The notes beneath the pieces are model-generated. The model was not told the DNA's origin and made no database searches. It was given only the letters and a program-made list of their open reading frames with translations. Shown here one piece after another: positions 37,051-49,770 of a stretch of DNA of 64,000 nucleotides. Source of the stretch: Fasciolopsis buskii. Its lineage: Eukaryota; Platyhelminthes; Trematoda; Plagiorchiida; Fasciolidae. The first letter of the stretch is position 1; each line of letters opens with the position of its first letter. Made by a program: the position numbers and the translations under genes. The stretch spans positions 318,316-382,315 of the forward strand of contig LUCM01001834.1 of NCBI GenBank assembly GCA_008360955.1, written 5' to 3'.

Positions 37051-40000
37051 TGAGTAGAGGATGTTGTTAAACAACAACTAAAATCAAAGCATACGAGTGA
37101 ATGAATGTCGGTGGTACAAAAATAAAACTACCTCCAAAAATCATTTGATGAGAATGTTGCCGGAAAAAATTAACGGATATGACCAGATTCAGCACATAGG
37201 ACAGTATTCGGCCTCTTAAACTTCATAATTTATAGCAGAATTAAAGAGATGGAGACAAAAATATCTAGTATTTAGTACTTTTTGCTTTTACATTATCGTA
37301 TTCTACCAGAAGACCACTGGGGTTGATGAATCAGGAACATAGTTGCTCGACAGTTGCTCCGGGTGGAGACATGGCACGGAATTTAGTATCTGCTAGATAA
37401 TCGATTAAAGATCAAGAAGAGAAAAAGAGTTCTCATTTAATCTACTTCATTGCATTTCTTGTAAAACTTCATTCTGATCCATTTTATACAATGCACGGTA
37501 TTTCCTGCTTTGTTTACACCAGTATTTGGACTGACCTTGTGTTGTACGAAGGTAAAGAAAGTTATTGGAGTTTATCACTGTTTGCTCTCAAAGTTACCAA
37601 TAAACTGCTCTAGGCTCACCGGTAGTATTAAACCACTTTACTAATGGTCATCAGGTTCTGACCACTCGGCTTGGCTTTTAGGTTGCAAAAATTTCACCGC
37701 CAGTGGGCAAGTTTAGGCGGGTCTAGTCTTCTCTATCTACGGGAAGCTTAGGTTTGAATTTATGATCTCAGGTAACTGTGAATCGATAACACGGCCGGAT
37801 GAACTTAGAATGGTGGGGTAATTGTGTGAACTTGTAGGCTTTGATATGCAGCAGTTTGATCTTTGAAGTGAGAAACTCGGTCTCCTGAGTTAGGTGCCGC
37901 GGTGTCCATTTTTTATTTTGTAGATATTTGATGATTTCTGAGTGTGTCTGCGTGAAATCAGGATTTATGTCTGTCAACTGCCAATGGTTTTGTCAAACGG
38001 TGTGTCTTCTGGTTTCTTAGATATCTTGGTTATCTGCTCCTGACCAGGCTGCATATGCGATCCATTTCAATATGCTGTTGACTGATTTATTTGAAAGCGC
38101 CAAGTTTGCGTAAATTCACTCTTGGTTCTTGAGGCTGTTTGGTACGAATTGTGGACTTCATGCATACGAGAAATCTGTCCTTCTTCATCCTGATGGATGA
38201 AAATAAGGAAAAATGGATCATGCTTTTTGTGGCCAGTTTGTGTTCGTGCATTCTTGTGGAAAATATTCGCTCAGTCTAATAGGTGTAGACTTTGTCCCAC
38301 TGCTTGTGACTGATTAAAAAATAGGGAAAACTTGTCTTCACCAAAAGTCTCGAAAGTACATAGGTTTTAGCAGAGACTTTTCCGTTGAGGAGGGAGATCA
38401 GTCTAACTGAATGCTTTTGCACAGACAAAATTAAACTTGACTGACAGTATAGGTTACACGAAACGTTAGATTTTCGGAAAGTTTATCCTTCCGTGACCGA
38501 CAAGTGGGGGACGATTCTTTGAAAAGTCGATTTATATTTATTTGAAAAACCTAATTGACGTTATAAATCTTTCTCCAAAACCTTTCAGGAGAATAGTACG
38601 TAAACAGTGACTCGTGCGTGCAACAAAAGTACAAAGGAGAGCATTCAGCTTAGAATTTCGAAGCTTGATTTTCAAATGAACAAGACGAAATAGACTAAAA
38701 CGAATGCGGTGTGAACGCCCTCAGTATAGCTCCTCTATGTACACTATTATGTTTAAGCTGGTTAAAACAGTTGAAAGTCGTGAATGCACATCATGTGGGC
38801 TTAGGCTTTTGAATGGGTGAATGCTGTACCACTGAATTAAAACCAATTATTCGTAAACATTGGGTTTCTTATTTACAACTTTTGGTTTGGTTGTTCATCT
38901 TCAATTTTCGGTCCAGTCCACTGTACTACGATTTAACAAGCGAAGCTCTGGCAAATCGGTGCAAATAAGATGGAAATGGCATGATAAGTATCGATATAGA
39001 GTTCGAAAACAAGAAAACGTAATGCCAACTGTTCTTATTCCAGAAAATCATTGATTGGGACTAGCACATTGTTTTTATCTAACTTCTATTGAACTTCGAC
39101 CCCTTATGGGAACAAATGGGGTCACTGGATTGCTGCACAATGACTTAACTCAGAAACCGGCCAACTGTCTAGCTAGAATTAATCCCGCATTGTAGTATCA
39201 ATGCGTACTGGCAGCACATAGATACTGTGTTTTATTCCAAAGTTATGACTTGAAAAGTTGCCAAGAAAACCTAGATCTTTCTTTTGTTTGCAAGCTATGT
39301 TTGCGTGGTGGGAAGCAAATAGAACTCATGCATATGTGGAAGTCGCATATTCTGGTGATCACAGAGGTAGAGCGCATTGTTGCTATGGGAGGTGAATGTA
39401 AGCCAGGTGCTGGTAGGAACGATTTAATGTGAGAAAAAAGATTCTTCAAAATAGTAATTTGCCTAACCGGAACCAACAACTTCCTTTTGTATTCTGTGGG
39501 CTCTCACTTTTGGCTTCTTCAAACTAAAGAAAAGCCTTTTCCATTGTGTATCTCGACGCAACTGTTTCCGGAGACCAAGATCCGCAAAAAGCTTTGTCAG
39601 AGGACGTCATAAAGTCCTCAGATTTATTGAAGACGGCAAAATGAAAGTTTTTGCAGAATACGTAATGCCTCAAAGCTAGTGAGAGAAATAAAGCTATCTT
39701 TTGTAACGGATTTACTTAGTTTAGTGTGAAAAATATAAACACAAACTTGATCCGAGCACGGTTGGGGTTGTTAGCATTTGTCGTTATTCGCAGACAGCAG
39801 AGCAGATATGAGGAGTAAGCTGATTTTCTGGTGGATCTTGAAAGTGTAATTCAAGTATCCCCTACCTCACAGATGCTAAATCAATACCGAGCAATATGGT
39901 CTTTTATTTAATTGATAGCACCGCATTAAAGAACTGTTCATTGATAAACGGAATACTGAACAAATTGCCTCCGATCGTTCTGGTGCATATAGTCGTCTGT

Positions 40001-43000
40001 TCTAGTCTTTACCATTTTCATTGCGATACTGGTAACTTTTCAATTTTTTCATAGTATATGTAACGCAGGTCACTTTACGCGTCTGTTGAGCGGCAGACGT
40101 AAAATACATTTAAAGGCCATTTTGGAATTAAAATTTGTGAACTAATTTGCATAGTACTATATAAAATTACACAAGTAACTTAATTTCTTCTGGCTGTTTT
40201 TCAGTTTTGCTTGCACTACGTGTTCCCTATTTTTAAATGGCCATGGTCTCCGGAAGACGATAAAAGCCAGTGAAATTTTTTTAAAAGTATTCTGTAAAAT
40301 CAAGAGTTTCACTACGTTTGGAGGTAATGTTCAAGAAACCCTGTCACTAATGGCTTAAGAGAGGATTACTCTCAGAATGCAACGCCTGGTTTCGTTTCTT
40401 TCATTGCTAGGAATCTGTTCAAATTTAATAACCAATGTTCCCGAAGCATTGTTACAGTCTGGTGGGGATATAGGGTGGAAAGTGAAGAGAGGTATTGTCG
40501 AGTGTGCGCTGACACTCACCGTGTTATTGAGTTAATTTCCTTCTAAAACGTTTAATAACCTGCAAATGTTTTATCCATGCCGAGCTATAATCTGCTTTTC
40601 CACGTCCTTTGTGCACGTGTTGGACAAAGCTAGAAGACCAAAGACAGTGAAGTCACTGGTCCACCATAGTTTACCAAAACAGAGGTCTTATTATTAGCAT
40701 AAGTTAGTGCTTCCCAACATTCTATTTGGAGTTTGAAGAAAGATGGAACTATTTATCAAAAATCAGTGGTACCAGTGCGCTGCGGATTCTCAGTAAGACT
40801 CCAATGCGACACTTTTTTCTTATTCGGTTATTTTCCCTAGTGGTTCGAAGGTGGTTCGGAGAGGTCAATCCATTACGTGCCAAAAAAGGACAAGCATGAC
40901 CAGTGGACTGTCTTTAGTAGGTTGGCTTAGATTACCGGGTTGGAGCCAACGTGAACCCCAAGTGTGATGGTTCGAAACTTTGGGAAACATGGTTAAACGT
41001 CAAAGTTAGCGACTTTCATGTCTTTGGAATGTTTCTGTTTATTTTTTGTTTTGATTTATGTTCTTGCAGTTATTTAATGTTACCGTGCTGTGAGGTGTCA
41101 TCCGACAGCATAGCATGTCTGTGGAAGCCTAACGGTTGCTAAAACTGAACTGAAACAGAACTGTTCATACGGGTATGCTGCAGGGATAAAGTTATGCTCA
41201 CCCATGAGATATACAGCTGGAAACAAAGTGGAGTGGTCATCAAAGGTACATGGTTCTTAATAACTGAGGGAAATTTTATTTATTAACTGAAACCGGCTGA
41301 GTACGCTAAGTTGTACGGTTTCGAATCCAAAACAAACAAATTAAGGCCTTGAGGAGGAGAGAAATAAAATCTTAGAAATTTATTCTTAAGTCAAAAACAG
41401 CCCCTGAGTTACATACATTAAGCAGTCTGCGTTAATCAAAAAAGTAATAGTACTACTCTGGTGACTCCATAAATGGTTGTGAGTAACACGCGACGGGGAA
41501 AAAAGCTGTATCAAGATAAGTGTGATATATCATCACAGAAGAATCTTCATAAAAGAGCCTGGATGCTTACAGTTTCCCACTGATTATTGACACTATTAGA
41601 CAGCACTACTGACACAGGTTTTGAACTATGTCTGACATCTATCTTTTCCTCGTTTAGACATGTGCTGTTAGAAAAGGCATAAACATGAACCCTTCTTTAT
41701 CACATACTACAGCTAATCTGCTTTAAACCCTAGAAATCATAAGTTAACGGCTTTTATGTTCCATCATGGGGCTATGCAAACTGCGATGACAATACCTTCG
41801 TACTCCTGAATTCAGACACCTGAATTCAGCCCCTCAAGATTCATTGTACTGCGATCAAGTTTGCAACGAAAACAGCTTCCAGAGCTAGTGATTCAAGATG
41901 AACAGCTCTCGTGAACCCATAATTAACACCAACAGAAAATTCCTGACCTCAGCCTTTCTATATTTACAGTATCACAACGAGTGTGTCTAGATGGTACGCT
42001 ACACAAGCGGCCCGTTCAGCTCATTAGAGAGGCATCCAGCCAAACTGAAGCTCGATTAACACTTCACCCTCTACGCTAAAGTCAAAGGACAACTCATCGG
42101 CTGAGATGACACCGAGATCGTGAATTGTAAATTTTGTATCCCAGCCGAGGCATCTACCTTGTGGTCCTGACAGTTGTTTCCAACCCAGTATATCTTGAAT
42201 GAACTGATGAGGAAGATTTCAAGCATGTGAAATGCATTGTTGAAGCTAATGTATGGGTACACCGATAGCTTGAATTATCCAGTTACCTATGGAAAAATGA
42301 TATGAATGAGGTTAAGAGGAGCGTATTTGGCCGTAAAACTGAGCCAGTTTAACAGACATTAAATCTGAATAGAGTACGTTGATGGGACACGTGGTACGCA
42401 TGTGGCAGGTCGACTCCTTTGGTATGCACTGTCCTCCAAGACAGGTAATGGATGAAAGATAGGTCGGGTGAGCAGCCATTGACGTGGCGAAAGGTTTAGA
42501 AATCCTACCCAGTGGACCGTTCCGTGTAGATGAAGTAATAGGTTAGGGCCCCAAGAGACCCCCCGACGAGATAGGTGGAGACTTTAAGCTGTAAGACTTA
42601 ACGTAACAATCGGCGATATCGTTATATCTCAATTATTTCCGTTCTCCTGTAGTTCATTTATCTTACAATCATATGGGTTTTATCCTATCGTCATCTATTG
42701 CTAGGAGGTAGCAGCCAAATCAGAGCACGTATGAATAGTTTTAGTGATCTTACAAACTAAAACTAAATTTGATATAGGTAATGAGAAACAGCAGCCAAGG
42801 TCTGTCTTCAATACAAGAAATAGCGCACTAAAAGACTCAAGAGAAACTTGTCTATCGTTTATTTACCCAAGGGAGTGCAGTTTATCCTTGAAAAATATTA
42901 GCTGTACTAAACGATGTGTTAACTAAATGTTAGCTTTCAATTACACTGCTACATGTTGGTAAATCTACAATTAATTCCACATTCTCTGTTAGGTCTAGTC

Positions 43001-43900
43001 TTGGGGGCCAAATTTTATCGAATGCCAGTGTCGTAATTACCAGCTCTCCACTTTTGCATGCCAGGTAATTCCTCGTCCAGCCACCCTTAATATATTACAA
43101 TTCACAGTTTATATCCCAGTGCTGCTCTACTTAAATTGTTAAGAGTGTCCGACTGACGAATTCTTAGTGCTGATGCATAAGAAGTTTCTTCTGCCAATAA
43201 AGGTTGACTTGCAGAAAAACAAAACACGATCCAGGATTGTTTTATTTGAGCAGTAAGTTATGTACGGCATTTATAATGGATAATTTGAAAATAGTAATCT
43301 CAAAATTAATTTACGGTACACTTCCATTTTGCAAGAATGGCTACTGTATTCTTTTTTGCCGTATTACCTATGCGTATTCGCATTATACAATGAGGTCTGC
43401 GGAGCAAAAAGATTTTCTCTAGGCAAATACAGTGAGCAGCCAACTTGTCCTCATTTTTGTTGGTTTGTTTCCACAACCAGTGAAATTGGGTTAGCAAGTC
43501 ACCAGTAGTTTTCCAGTATGAATCTGAAAAGTCTGGTAAGTTATCCATGAAATGTGCGGTGCACAATGTTTGTAATATTATCACTGCAACACAATCAAAT
43601 ATGTCTGAATTTGCAGTGAAGAAAGCGCGGCTGATCGCATGTTAACCGTAGAATTGATAGTTTTTGGGCAAACATTTGAATGCGCGCACTTGTCATATTT
43701 ACTTTGACTATGGCGTCAGGGTAGCATAATAAATTTCCAAATGGACACCGTACGTGTGCATCTTTCATCGGAAGCGAGAGGGGGTTTGAGGGGGCGGGGC
43801 AATCGACAAAGGGCATGAAACAACACATCGCAGTAACAATATACGTGTGGCTATTCAGCTAAAATCTTCTACTGGCTTTCCTGACAACATTTTTCCTTTT
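37050..43900. other. AT-rich DNA, no gene recognised
   Basis: About 6.9 kb. No open frame exceeds 92 codons and none has a domain (for example 38860-39054, 39243-39479 and 43306-43584). A short direct repeat of CCTGAATTCAG lies near 41807-41830. GC-richer patches at 42.1-42.6 kb may be old repeats but could not be classified. Confidence 0.45.
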
Positions 43901-43901
43901 T

Positions 43902-43947
43902 CTGACGACAAAACTCTCGGTCCGAGAGGAAAGTTCTCATTCGTCAG
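43902..43947. repeat. Compound hairpin beside the Penelope-like element
   Basis: CTGACGA (43902-43908) is the complement of TCGTCAG (43941-43947). Inside it, CTCTCGG and CCGAGAG form a second stem around a single T (about 43914-43928). The result is a nested imperfect palindrome of 46 bases. On the plus strand the inner stem is followed by GAAAG. It lies about 230 bases beyond the last recognisable codon of the minus-strand Penelope-like element. Confidence 0.5.
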
Positions 43948-44169
43948 CAGATTTTGCTACCGGTAATTGTACAAATCGATGACAGTGTGATTAGGCGACG
44001 GTAAGTAATACCATTGCCAGGGCATTTGTTGGCTAGAGTTGCGTGTCTCGTAGCACAAAAATAAACTGTCCAAGCTTCGTGCAATGCACAACAAGATTTA
44101 CATCAGATCGTTTGGATAGCGTGACGAGGAGACCAAAATGACTATCTGTCTGGTTTACAACTAGAGAAT

Positions 44170-45180
44170 TACAATTTAAGCACCTTCGCTAAAGAGACTA
44201 GCAGAGTTCATGAGAATAAGAAAGATGTGCACAAAAAAGCAAGCGTCATTGGTATTCCCTGTTTTCATGACTGGCATCATTAAAATACTTCTAGTTGGCT
44301 GGTAATTTGTAAACAGTAGCGTTGCGAGATCAGTGCAGTCGGAGACGATGATGGAATCGATAAGCTCAAATGTGTCTTTGAGACTATGTTTTGCTACCTT
44401 CTGTCTAACGGGTTCCAGTAACCTGGCTAACCATTTTGCCACAGCATGGTACGGCGAATCGCACATGTCGAGAATAGGCCTTAGAGGAACTCCATTTTTG
44501 TGTAATTTAGGTAGGCCGTACAATCTCGGAATAGTAGTTCCCGTAGGCCGAATTTGTTCGAATGTCGTCGAATCTATGATATCCCTTTGTCTTAGTCGTC
44601 TCAAGATACTAGATAACGATTTTTCTATCTGATGCGTCTTATCATTCTCCTTCGCCATTTTTTGCGAATTTTGATTTGTCATTCAGAATGGCTTCCATTT
44701 TCGTTACATAGTCAGACCTGGGCAGGAGAACTATGCCTGCACCCTTATCTGGTCTTGATAACATGATATATGCATTTTTCTGCAGTTCTCTTAACCGTCT
44801 CTTATGTTTTGGCTTTAATAACCCAATCGTTGTATATCTAGCGCCATGATATTGATAGCAAGTGTTTACCAAAGTTGATTTAAATGCTTACATTTCCATT
44901 TGTGATGACGGGGATAAACTCGACAATCGAGAGAAAAGATTCTCGAATCCAACTTCTAAGTTCATTTGTGCAATCTGGCTGGTTGGGCAACAACCAATCA
45001 ACACAACACATTCTTGTGTATTCAAGTTATGCATGTAACACCACAAATCCCTTCCCCACCCATATTTGTATATGACTAATCCAATCCTTCCCATGTCGAA
45101 ATATATACACATAGTGATGTAATGGCATGAGTACGAATCACTGAAAACGAGCTTCTTCGCCAACTTGTGTTTTTTCAAAT
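44170..45180 (-). mobile_element. Penelope-like element (PLE) reverse transcriptase, partial and broken
   Basis: The minus strand carries blocks characteristic of PLE RTs. Near the N-terminus is F-E-N-L-F-S-R-L-S-S-L (about 44945-44910). Next come L-x-E-L-Q-K-N-A-Y-I and S-R-P-D-K-G-A-G-I-V (about 44790-44730), then S-D-Y-V-T-K-M-E-A-I-L-N-D. These are followed by R-P-T-G-T-T-I-P-R-L-Y-G-L-P-K-L-H-K with L-R-P-I-L downstream (about 44555-44470). RPDKG and YGLP-KxHK are hallmark PLE blocks. An in-frame TAA at about 44887 and a frameshift near 44655 break it. It stops before the catalytic YADD box, and no GIY-YIG endonuclease was seen, so the 3' half is missing. Confidence 0.85.
44176..44682 (-). 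pseudogene. PLE RT core fragment, second frame
   Basis: This 168-codon open frame holds the best PLE block (P-R-L-Y-G-L-P-K-L-H-K at residues 51-61, V-P-L-R-P-I-L following). It overlaps the upstream open frame (44642-44872) by about 40 bases in a different frame, which places a single indel near 44645-44670. From the block F-E-L-I-D-S-I on, the sequence no longer follows the expected S-F-D-V-x-S-L-F-T-N motif cleanly. Only L-L-F-T-N is left, suggesting an internal deletion around the first catalytic Asp. Confidence 0.75.
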
Positions 45181-45370
45181 AAGATTTCGTTGGATTTGAT
45201 CAATGCTCTCGGTGATCGAATAATGGGAAGTTGGTTAACGAATAAAGATTGTTACGATTTCAGTGGCCAAAAACAGTTAGAAAGAATCAGGGTGGATTAG
45301 GAAGATCAGTAAATGTGAACCAAAAATATGACTGCCATCAAGAACAGGGTGCTTGGTACATCAATATAAG

Positions 45371-45624
45371 GGCTGGTGTCCATTTCAAGGTCATTTTGCA
45401 AACTGCCAAACATTTCTTGGATTTCATGTCAGTTGACAAGTGAAAGTGTTTTCCAATTCATTTTACAAATCAGTTTACGAAATTTTCGCCTTATTTGTGG
45501 TTGTTACATTTGCCTGTGAGTCCTAATGTGCGCCTTATCCTGCGAGTCCTATTAGTGGAATCCTAAGCCCAAAACGTGGTCCAAGACATCGTATTATTAA
45601 TAGGAGACACTCAGTTTATCCTGT
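45371..45624 (+). repeat. Inverted repeat, left copy
   Basis: The reverse complement of this segment recurs at 51989-52241. From 45408 to 45624 I find a single mismatch (C versus T in the AGTC-TATTAGTGG block) over about 217 bases. Outside, from 45371 to 45407, the copies still align but with many differences. A short internal direct repeat (CCTGTGAGTCCTA at about 45513 and CCTGCGAGTCCTA at about 45539) is present in both copies. No coding motif or element class was recognised. Confidence 0.9.
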
Positions 45625-47180
45625 AAATAAACGTTTGGTAAATTTTTACTACAATTATTTGAAACAAATTTTTCTGTGGTACCCGTTTGCGGAATTCCTT
45701 AAACGTGTAAGCCTAAAGCAGAAGTGTCAGCTGTGAAAAAATCTGGGTCTCACTTTCTTGACGGCGAAGGATTTTTGCCAAAATTTGACAAACCACAAAC
45801 TGAATGGCATAAAAAGTGAAAAGTCAGACTTCTAAGGACACAACGGATTTCCCTCCTTAGAACAATTTTTCCTTCGTTCAAATCAAAACAGTCTGTTGAT
45901 ACTTTATTGTGGTTTTCTCATAACGTCAATAATTATTAAACAACTTTGTCATACAAAAATATTACTTCATTTAGCCTTTGAACTGAACATGGGAACGTCT
46001 TCCTACTGCGACGAGCGTAATAATTTGTCGGTTCAAATCAAAACTGTTCAATTTACTTTTCAGAGACATAACCCAATAGGCAATAAAACCAGACATTTCA
46101 AGGATATCCAGTTGATTAGGAAGCAAGAAGACGTCCCTTAGTTCGAAACAGAATTTTCTCAGGATGACAAAGCAGCACTCTTTGAGATTTTTATGACTAT
46201 CCTGAGTAAAAGCTTCTGGATAAGCATGGTCGAAATTGGGAGCCCTAAAATAGCACCAGACAACCCGTGCTGGATTACCGCTTGGCCTCATGCTGCTTTA
46301 AATACGCCGATCTCACGAACTTTTGAAATAAGCTGATCATTATAAAAACAGTCTATCTGGATTGTGCCAAGAGTAAGGAGACAGTTTGTAACTCAAACAG
46401 AAATAAAATTCTTTTTGTCGCATCCCAACGTAACTACACCCCCTAACTTTTCCTTCTTGTTGCACATCGACTCAATAATGAAATGCACGACCCTTTCAGT
46501 CGTCGTGTGAAAATTTAAATAGGCTTCCATGGGGCTCTGATCGTTGAGCTAGGCATTTAGGTCGCAAGCGTTGTCACCAATCGAGATCACATCATCAGTA
46601 CAATGCCGATGTCACTTCGACTGGTGATAAAACGTTTGCGACCTAAACGCCAAGCTCAGCGACCAGAGCCCCACGAAAACCAACAACCTAAGTTACGACA
46701 AACACAAATTTTCAAATTCATTTAGTCGATGAGGCTCGGTTGAAATCCTATTTGATTTAAGATTTGGTTAAGCCTCAAACACGATTACCTCAGTTTTCAA
46801 ATGACTTGGTAGCTCAGACCAACGGTGATGCTGCAGTTCGATTTTGATTCAAGTGCAGGGCAAAGTATGCAGTGAGGGGTCGCAGGTAGCCAATTAAATG
46901 CCACTACGAACACAGTACCGACTAATAACTATTTTTTCTATTCGACCAATGTGAAGTGGGGGTGGCAGAAAACTAATCAACAAGAAAACACCATTTTCTA
47001 CAAGACGTTTTTCTGTATTGCGAAAAATTGAGCTAAAGCAAACCGTTCTCATCAAGTCCACGCTGGATTTTCTTAGCAAAATCGAGTTAAAAACTTATCG
47101 TCAAGTTGAGTTGGTCAAGTCCAAAGTTCTAGTGTTGGCAACACCCCTTAGGGAAAGTAAAACAGTGTTCATCTTCTAAA
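45625..47180. other. Unresolved, contains a 150-bp palindrome
   Basis: No gene was recognised. The interval lies between the left inverted repeat and the first gypsy-like pol pieces. It could include eroded gypsy 5' sequence (gag or protease), but no zinc knuckle (CCHC) or D-T/S-G motif was seen. The palindrome at 46527-46675 is described separately. Confidence 0.35.
46527..46675. repeat. Large imperfect palindrome of two facing repeat units
   Basis: The left arm (from ATGGGGCTCTGATCG at 46529) pairs with the right arm (ending CAGAGCCCCAC at 46673). They match through TTAGGTCGCAA / TTTGCGACCTAA and GTCACCAATCGA / CGACTGGTGA. The axis is near 46600, with arms of about 70 bases and scattered mismatches. 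Each arm read outward has a CTGATGA- or CCGATG-like element, then a potential short helix, then an AAACG-like element, an order that recalls a hammerhead ribozyme core. Two head-to-head copies of a dispersed repeat would also explain it. Confidence 0.7.
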
Positions 47181-47186
47181 TGCCTG

Positions 47187-48440
47187 TTGTGGAACCGGAG
47201 TTGGTCATTTTATTCTCAAGAAGGAATTCGTGTGGACCTGACTTTAGATAGCAAGGCTGCGTTGATCCTGAAAAACGCATCTGACTGCAGTTTACCTGTT
47301 AAGCTGTGTTTGTTTCCTTATAAAACTAGGACCACCATCATCCACCTAGAGGCGGCTGTCCATCGAATTCGAGGGGACGGGTTCCTTTCAGTAGTAAAGA
47401 TTTGATGTTACGCTTGAACAGCATTTTGTAAGGCCACCTCAGTTCCTTCACTTTTCACTAGAGTGGGGATTAATGAAGGGCCCCTGTGCTTTGTTCAAAA
47501 GGAGATATGCATCTTACTTTGCTACTCTACAGCTTGGTCTCGAGCTGGAAGGTTTGGAGCAATTATTGCTACTGAGAGAGGTGACCTATTCTATACAGTG
47601 CATAGTCGTCTATCTTATTCCATGATGTACTTGAACGACATCATCGTCGTTGGCAGTCCAGTAGACAAACTTCGCGTCCAGAAATAGTCATTTGTCCTAT
47701 TAATTTTTACGTCTTTCACTTTCAAATCGATATGTGTACGATGCTTCTACCACAAGTTATACAGGCACCATATTAGTCAAGAATAGTCGGAAGGAATAGC
47801 TAGTTAATATGGTTCGCTCCATCTAACAGAGCAACAATTCAGCCCTTGAATACGTTAAATTAATGTGGTTGTTTCCTACCAAGTATATTTAAATACTATA
47901 TGTGCCCTTGAACAATATTCTTAAGAACACCAAGTGGTTCTTGTCAAAACTTCACGACGCACTCGATGAAATAAAAAAAATGTCTCTGTATCTGACCTTG
48001 ATCTGTCACATTACAATTATAATTTGCCCATCATGATTTCAGTCGACGCCAGTGACGATGTAAGAGGTGAAGTTTTGTTACATTAATTTCACGATGGTAG
48101 TAGAAAGCGGTATTTCACGTGTCCTGTATATTAACCAGAGCTGATAAGCGTAGCGAAATAGAAAAAAGGACCTGAACTAGCCACTGTATACAAAAAGGTT
48201 TTCATGAAATGCTAGTTAGATGCCGGTTCATAAGGCATGCTGGCCACAAACCGTCACTTGTCATTTTGTCGTTCAAGGAGGGATCAAACAGATCAAACAG
48301 ACTGCTGCTTTGGTCCGCTGTACTAATCGGTTGCGATTTTACCATAAAATACCTGGGCACAGATAACTTCGTACACGCTTGATAGCCCACAATGCAAAAA
48401 GTCAACCAGATGACGACGTGGTAATTTCTGTAATCATTGT
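47187..48440 (+). mobile_element. Ty3/gypsy-like pol, 5' part (RT and RNase H), broken
   Basis: The recognisable pieces appear in pol order across three frames. The RT catalytic box reads Y-L-N-D-I-I-V-V-G-S at 47628-47657, with the first Asp of Y-L-D-D changed to Asn. Next is P-L-N-N-I-L-K-N-T-K-W-F-L-S-K and D-A-L-D-E-I-K-K (about 47903-47975). The RNase H start reads I-S-V-D-A-S-D-D-V (about 48036-48062), and the later RNase H block reads G-H-K-P-S-L-V-I-L and W-S-A-V-L-I-G-C-D-F (about 48240-48350). The post-RNase H linker is R-L-I-A-H-N-A-K-S-Q-P-D-D-D-V-V-I near 48382-48432. Stops and shifts make it a pseudogene. It breaks off at about 48445, where a LINE begins on the other strand. Confidence 0.8.
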
Positions 48441-48442
48441 GG

Positions 48443-48465
48443 ATTGTATTGCATTGTATTGTATA
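48443..48465. repeat. Imperfect ATTGT microsatellite (LINE 3' tail)
   Basis: The plus strand reads repeated ATTGT units with one GC variant. Its position exactly between the last gypsy codons and the LINE 3' region makes it the simple-sequence tail with which CR1-like LINEs end. No clear target-site duplication was found when the sequence left of 48443 was compared with 51.45-51.52 kb. Confidence 0.65.
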
Positions 48466-49239
48466 GGCTTTTGCATACAATAAATAATGTCGCATTTCAG
48501 TCAAAAATGTGAGGGTAAAAAATAAATTAGGAGCAAAATTAATAAATATAATAAAGATAAACTCATTGCCTCGTAAGCAGTATGAAAGAACTTATCCAGG
48601 AATAATCATAACACACTAGGACGGGTTGCTCAGGAATTCAGCTGAAACCCGGTCACGGTTTGTCGAAATTCGTGCTAAATACGGGACAGTGGAGTTCCTA
48701 TAGATATTGATTCTGGAGGGTATGGAACGAAAATTGGATTGTATCGAAATATTAGAGTAGCATTGTGAAAGATTGTTGTACAGAGGATGCGCGGGATCTG
48801 AAAGAATTTTGTTAGAAAATTTCGCACATGCTGAAAAGCGTTGACCACATAGGTTAAGGGACAACTCAGTTAGTGGTACGAAGGACACACGGCTAATGAT
48901 TGATAGCCCCCGGCGAAGTATGTTAAAGTCTTTTTCAAGAAAACCTGAAAAAATGACGGAGAACAATAAGGAAGAATTGGGAAAAACACACTGGTATACA
49001 AATCGGGCCATGATGCTTTGTTTCATCATATAGTGCCAAAGCTTCCTGATTTGAAATGACAGCCATCGGAGACTGTTTACACAAGTAGAAATGTACGAAG
49101 CCCACTTCAGATTCTTATCAATAATTATGTTCAGATACTTCTGAGAATCAACCCTTGGTAAGAGCTTTTGAGTTGATGGAAGTCGTTTCGGATGGGTAGG
49201 CCGACCGAGGGAGGGAGGACAGACATTCGAAACATTTAG

Positions 49240-49770
49240 ATGTGTTGAGATTTAAACCAGGTCATGCAGAGAAATCCTGAACAGAAGATAGATTGTAGGT
49301 AAAATCATGAAAGTCATCGTTGTTCGAAACGGCTTGAGAGAGGGCAACATCATCAGCATACTTAAACAGATGACAAGGGGAGCTAATAGATAAGTCGCTG
49401 ATGTAAGTAGAGAAAAGAAACTGCTAAAGAACAGCACCCTGTAGAACTTCTGAGTTGTTAATCAACGGTTCTGAAGTTTTCCGTCCATTCGTGTGCAACT
49501 GGGTTCAGTTAGTAAAGTATTCAGATAGCTATGCTAATAAAGAACCGGGACAACCAAATGTTTGCAGTTTGTTGAGTAGACGAGACCGTGGGACTGAGTC
49601 AAATGCCGACGAATAGTCCAGGAAGGCGCAACGCGCAGATTTCACTGATGCGTTTAAGGACTTACAAATGTGGTGAATGAGCGAGACGATAGCATCCAAA
49701 GTGGACTCGTTAGATTTATAGGCAAACTGAAAAGAGTCACCAGAAGGGTATATAGAAGAAAGCAGGCTCT
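49240..49770 (-). pseudogene. LINE RT palm region with intact YADD but internal stops
   Basis: Both catalytic sites survive here, unlike in the other LINEs of the window: motif A F-L-D at 49616-49624 and Y-A-D-D at 49349-49360. The reading frame around them is interrupted by stops, including one directly after Q-G-A-V-L in motif B and one near the Y-L-S-E-Y-F block. Surviving catalytic residues alongside a modest number of stops suggest a younger insertion than the plus-strand LINEs at the left end. Confidence 0.8.

Noticed and set aside
44333..44632. 99-codon plus-strand open frame
   Set aside because: It is the antisense shadow of the Penelope-like RT codons.
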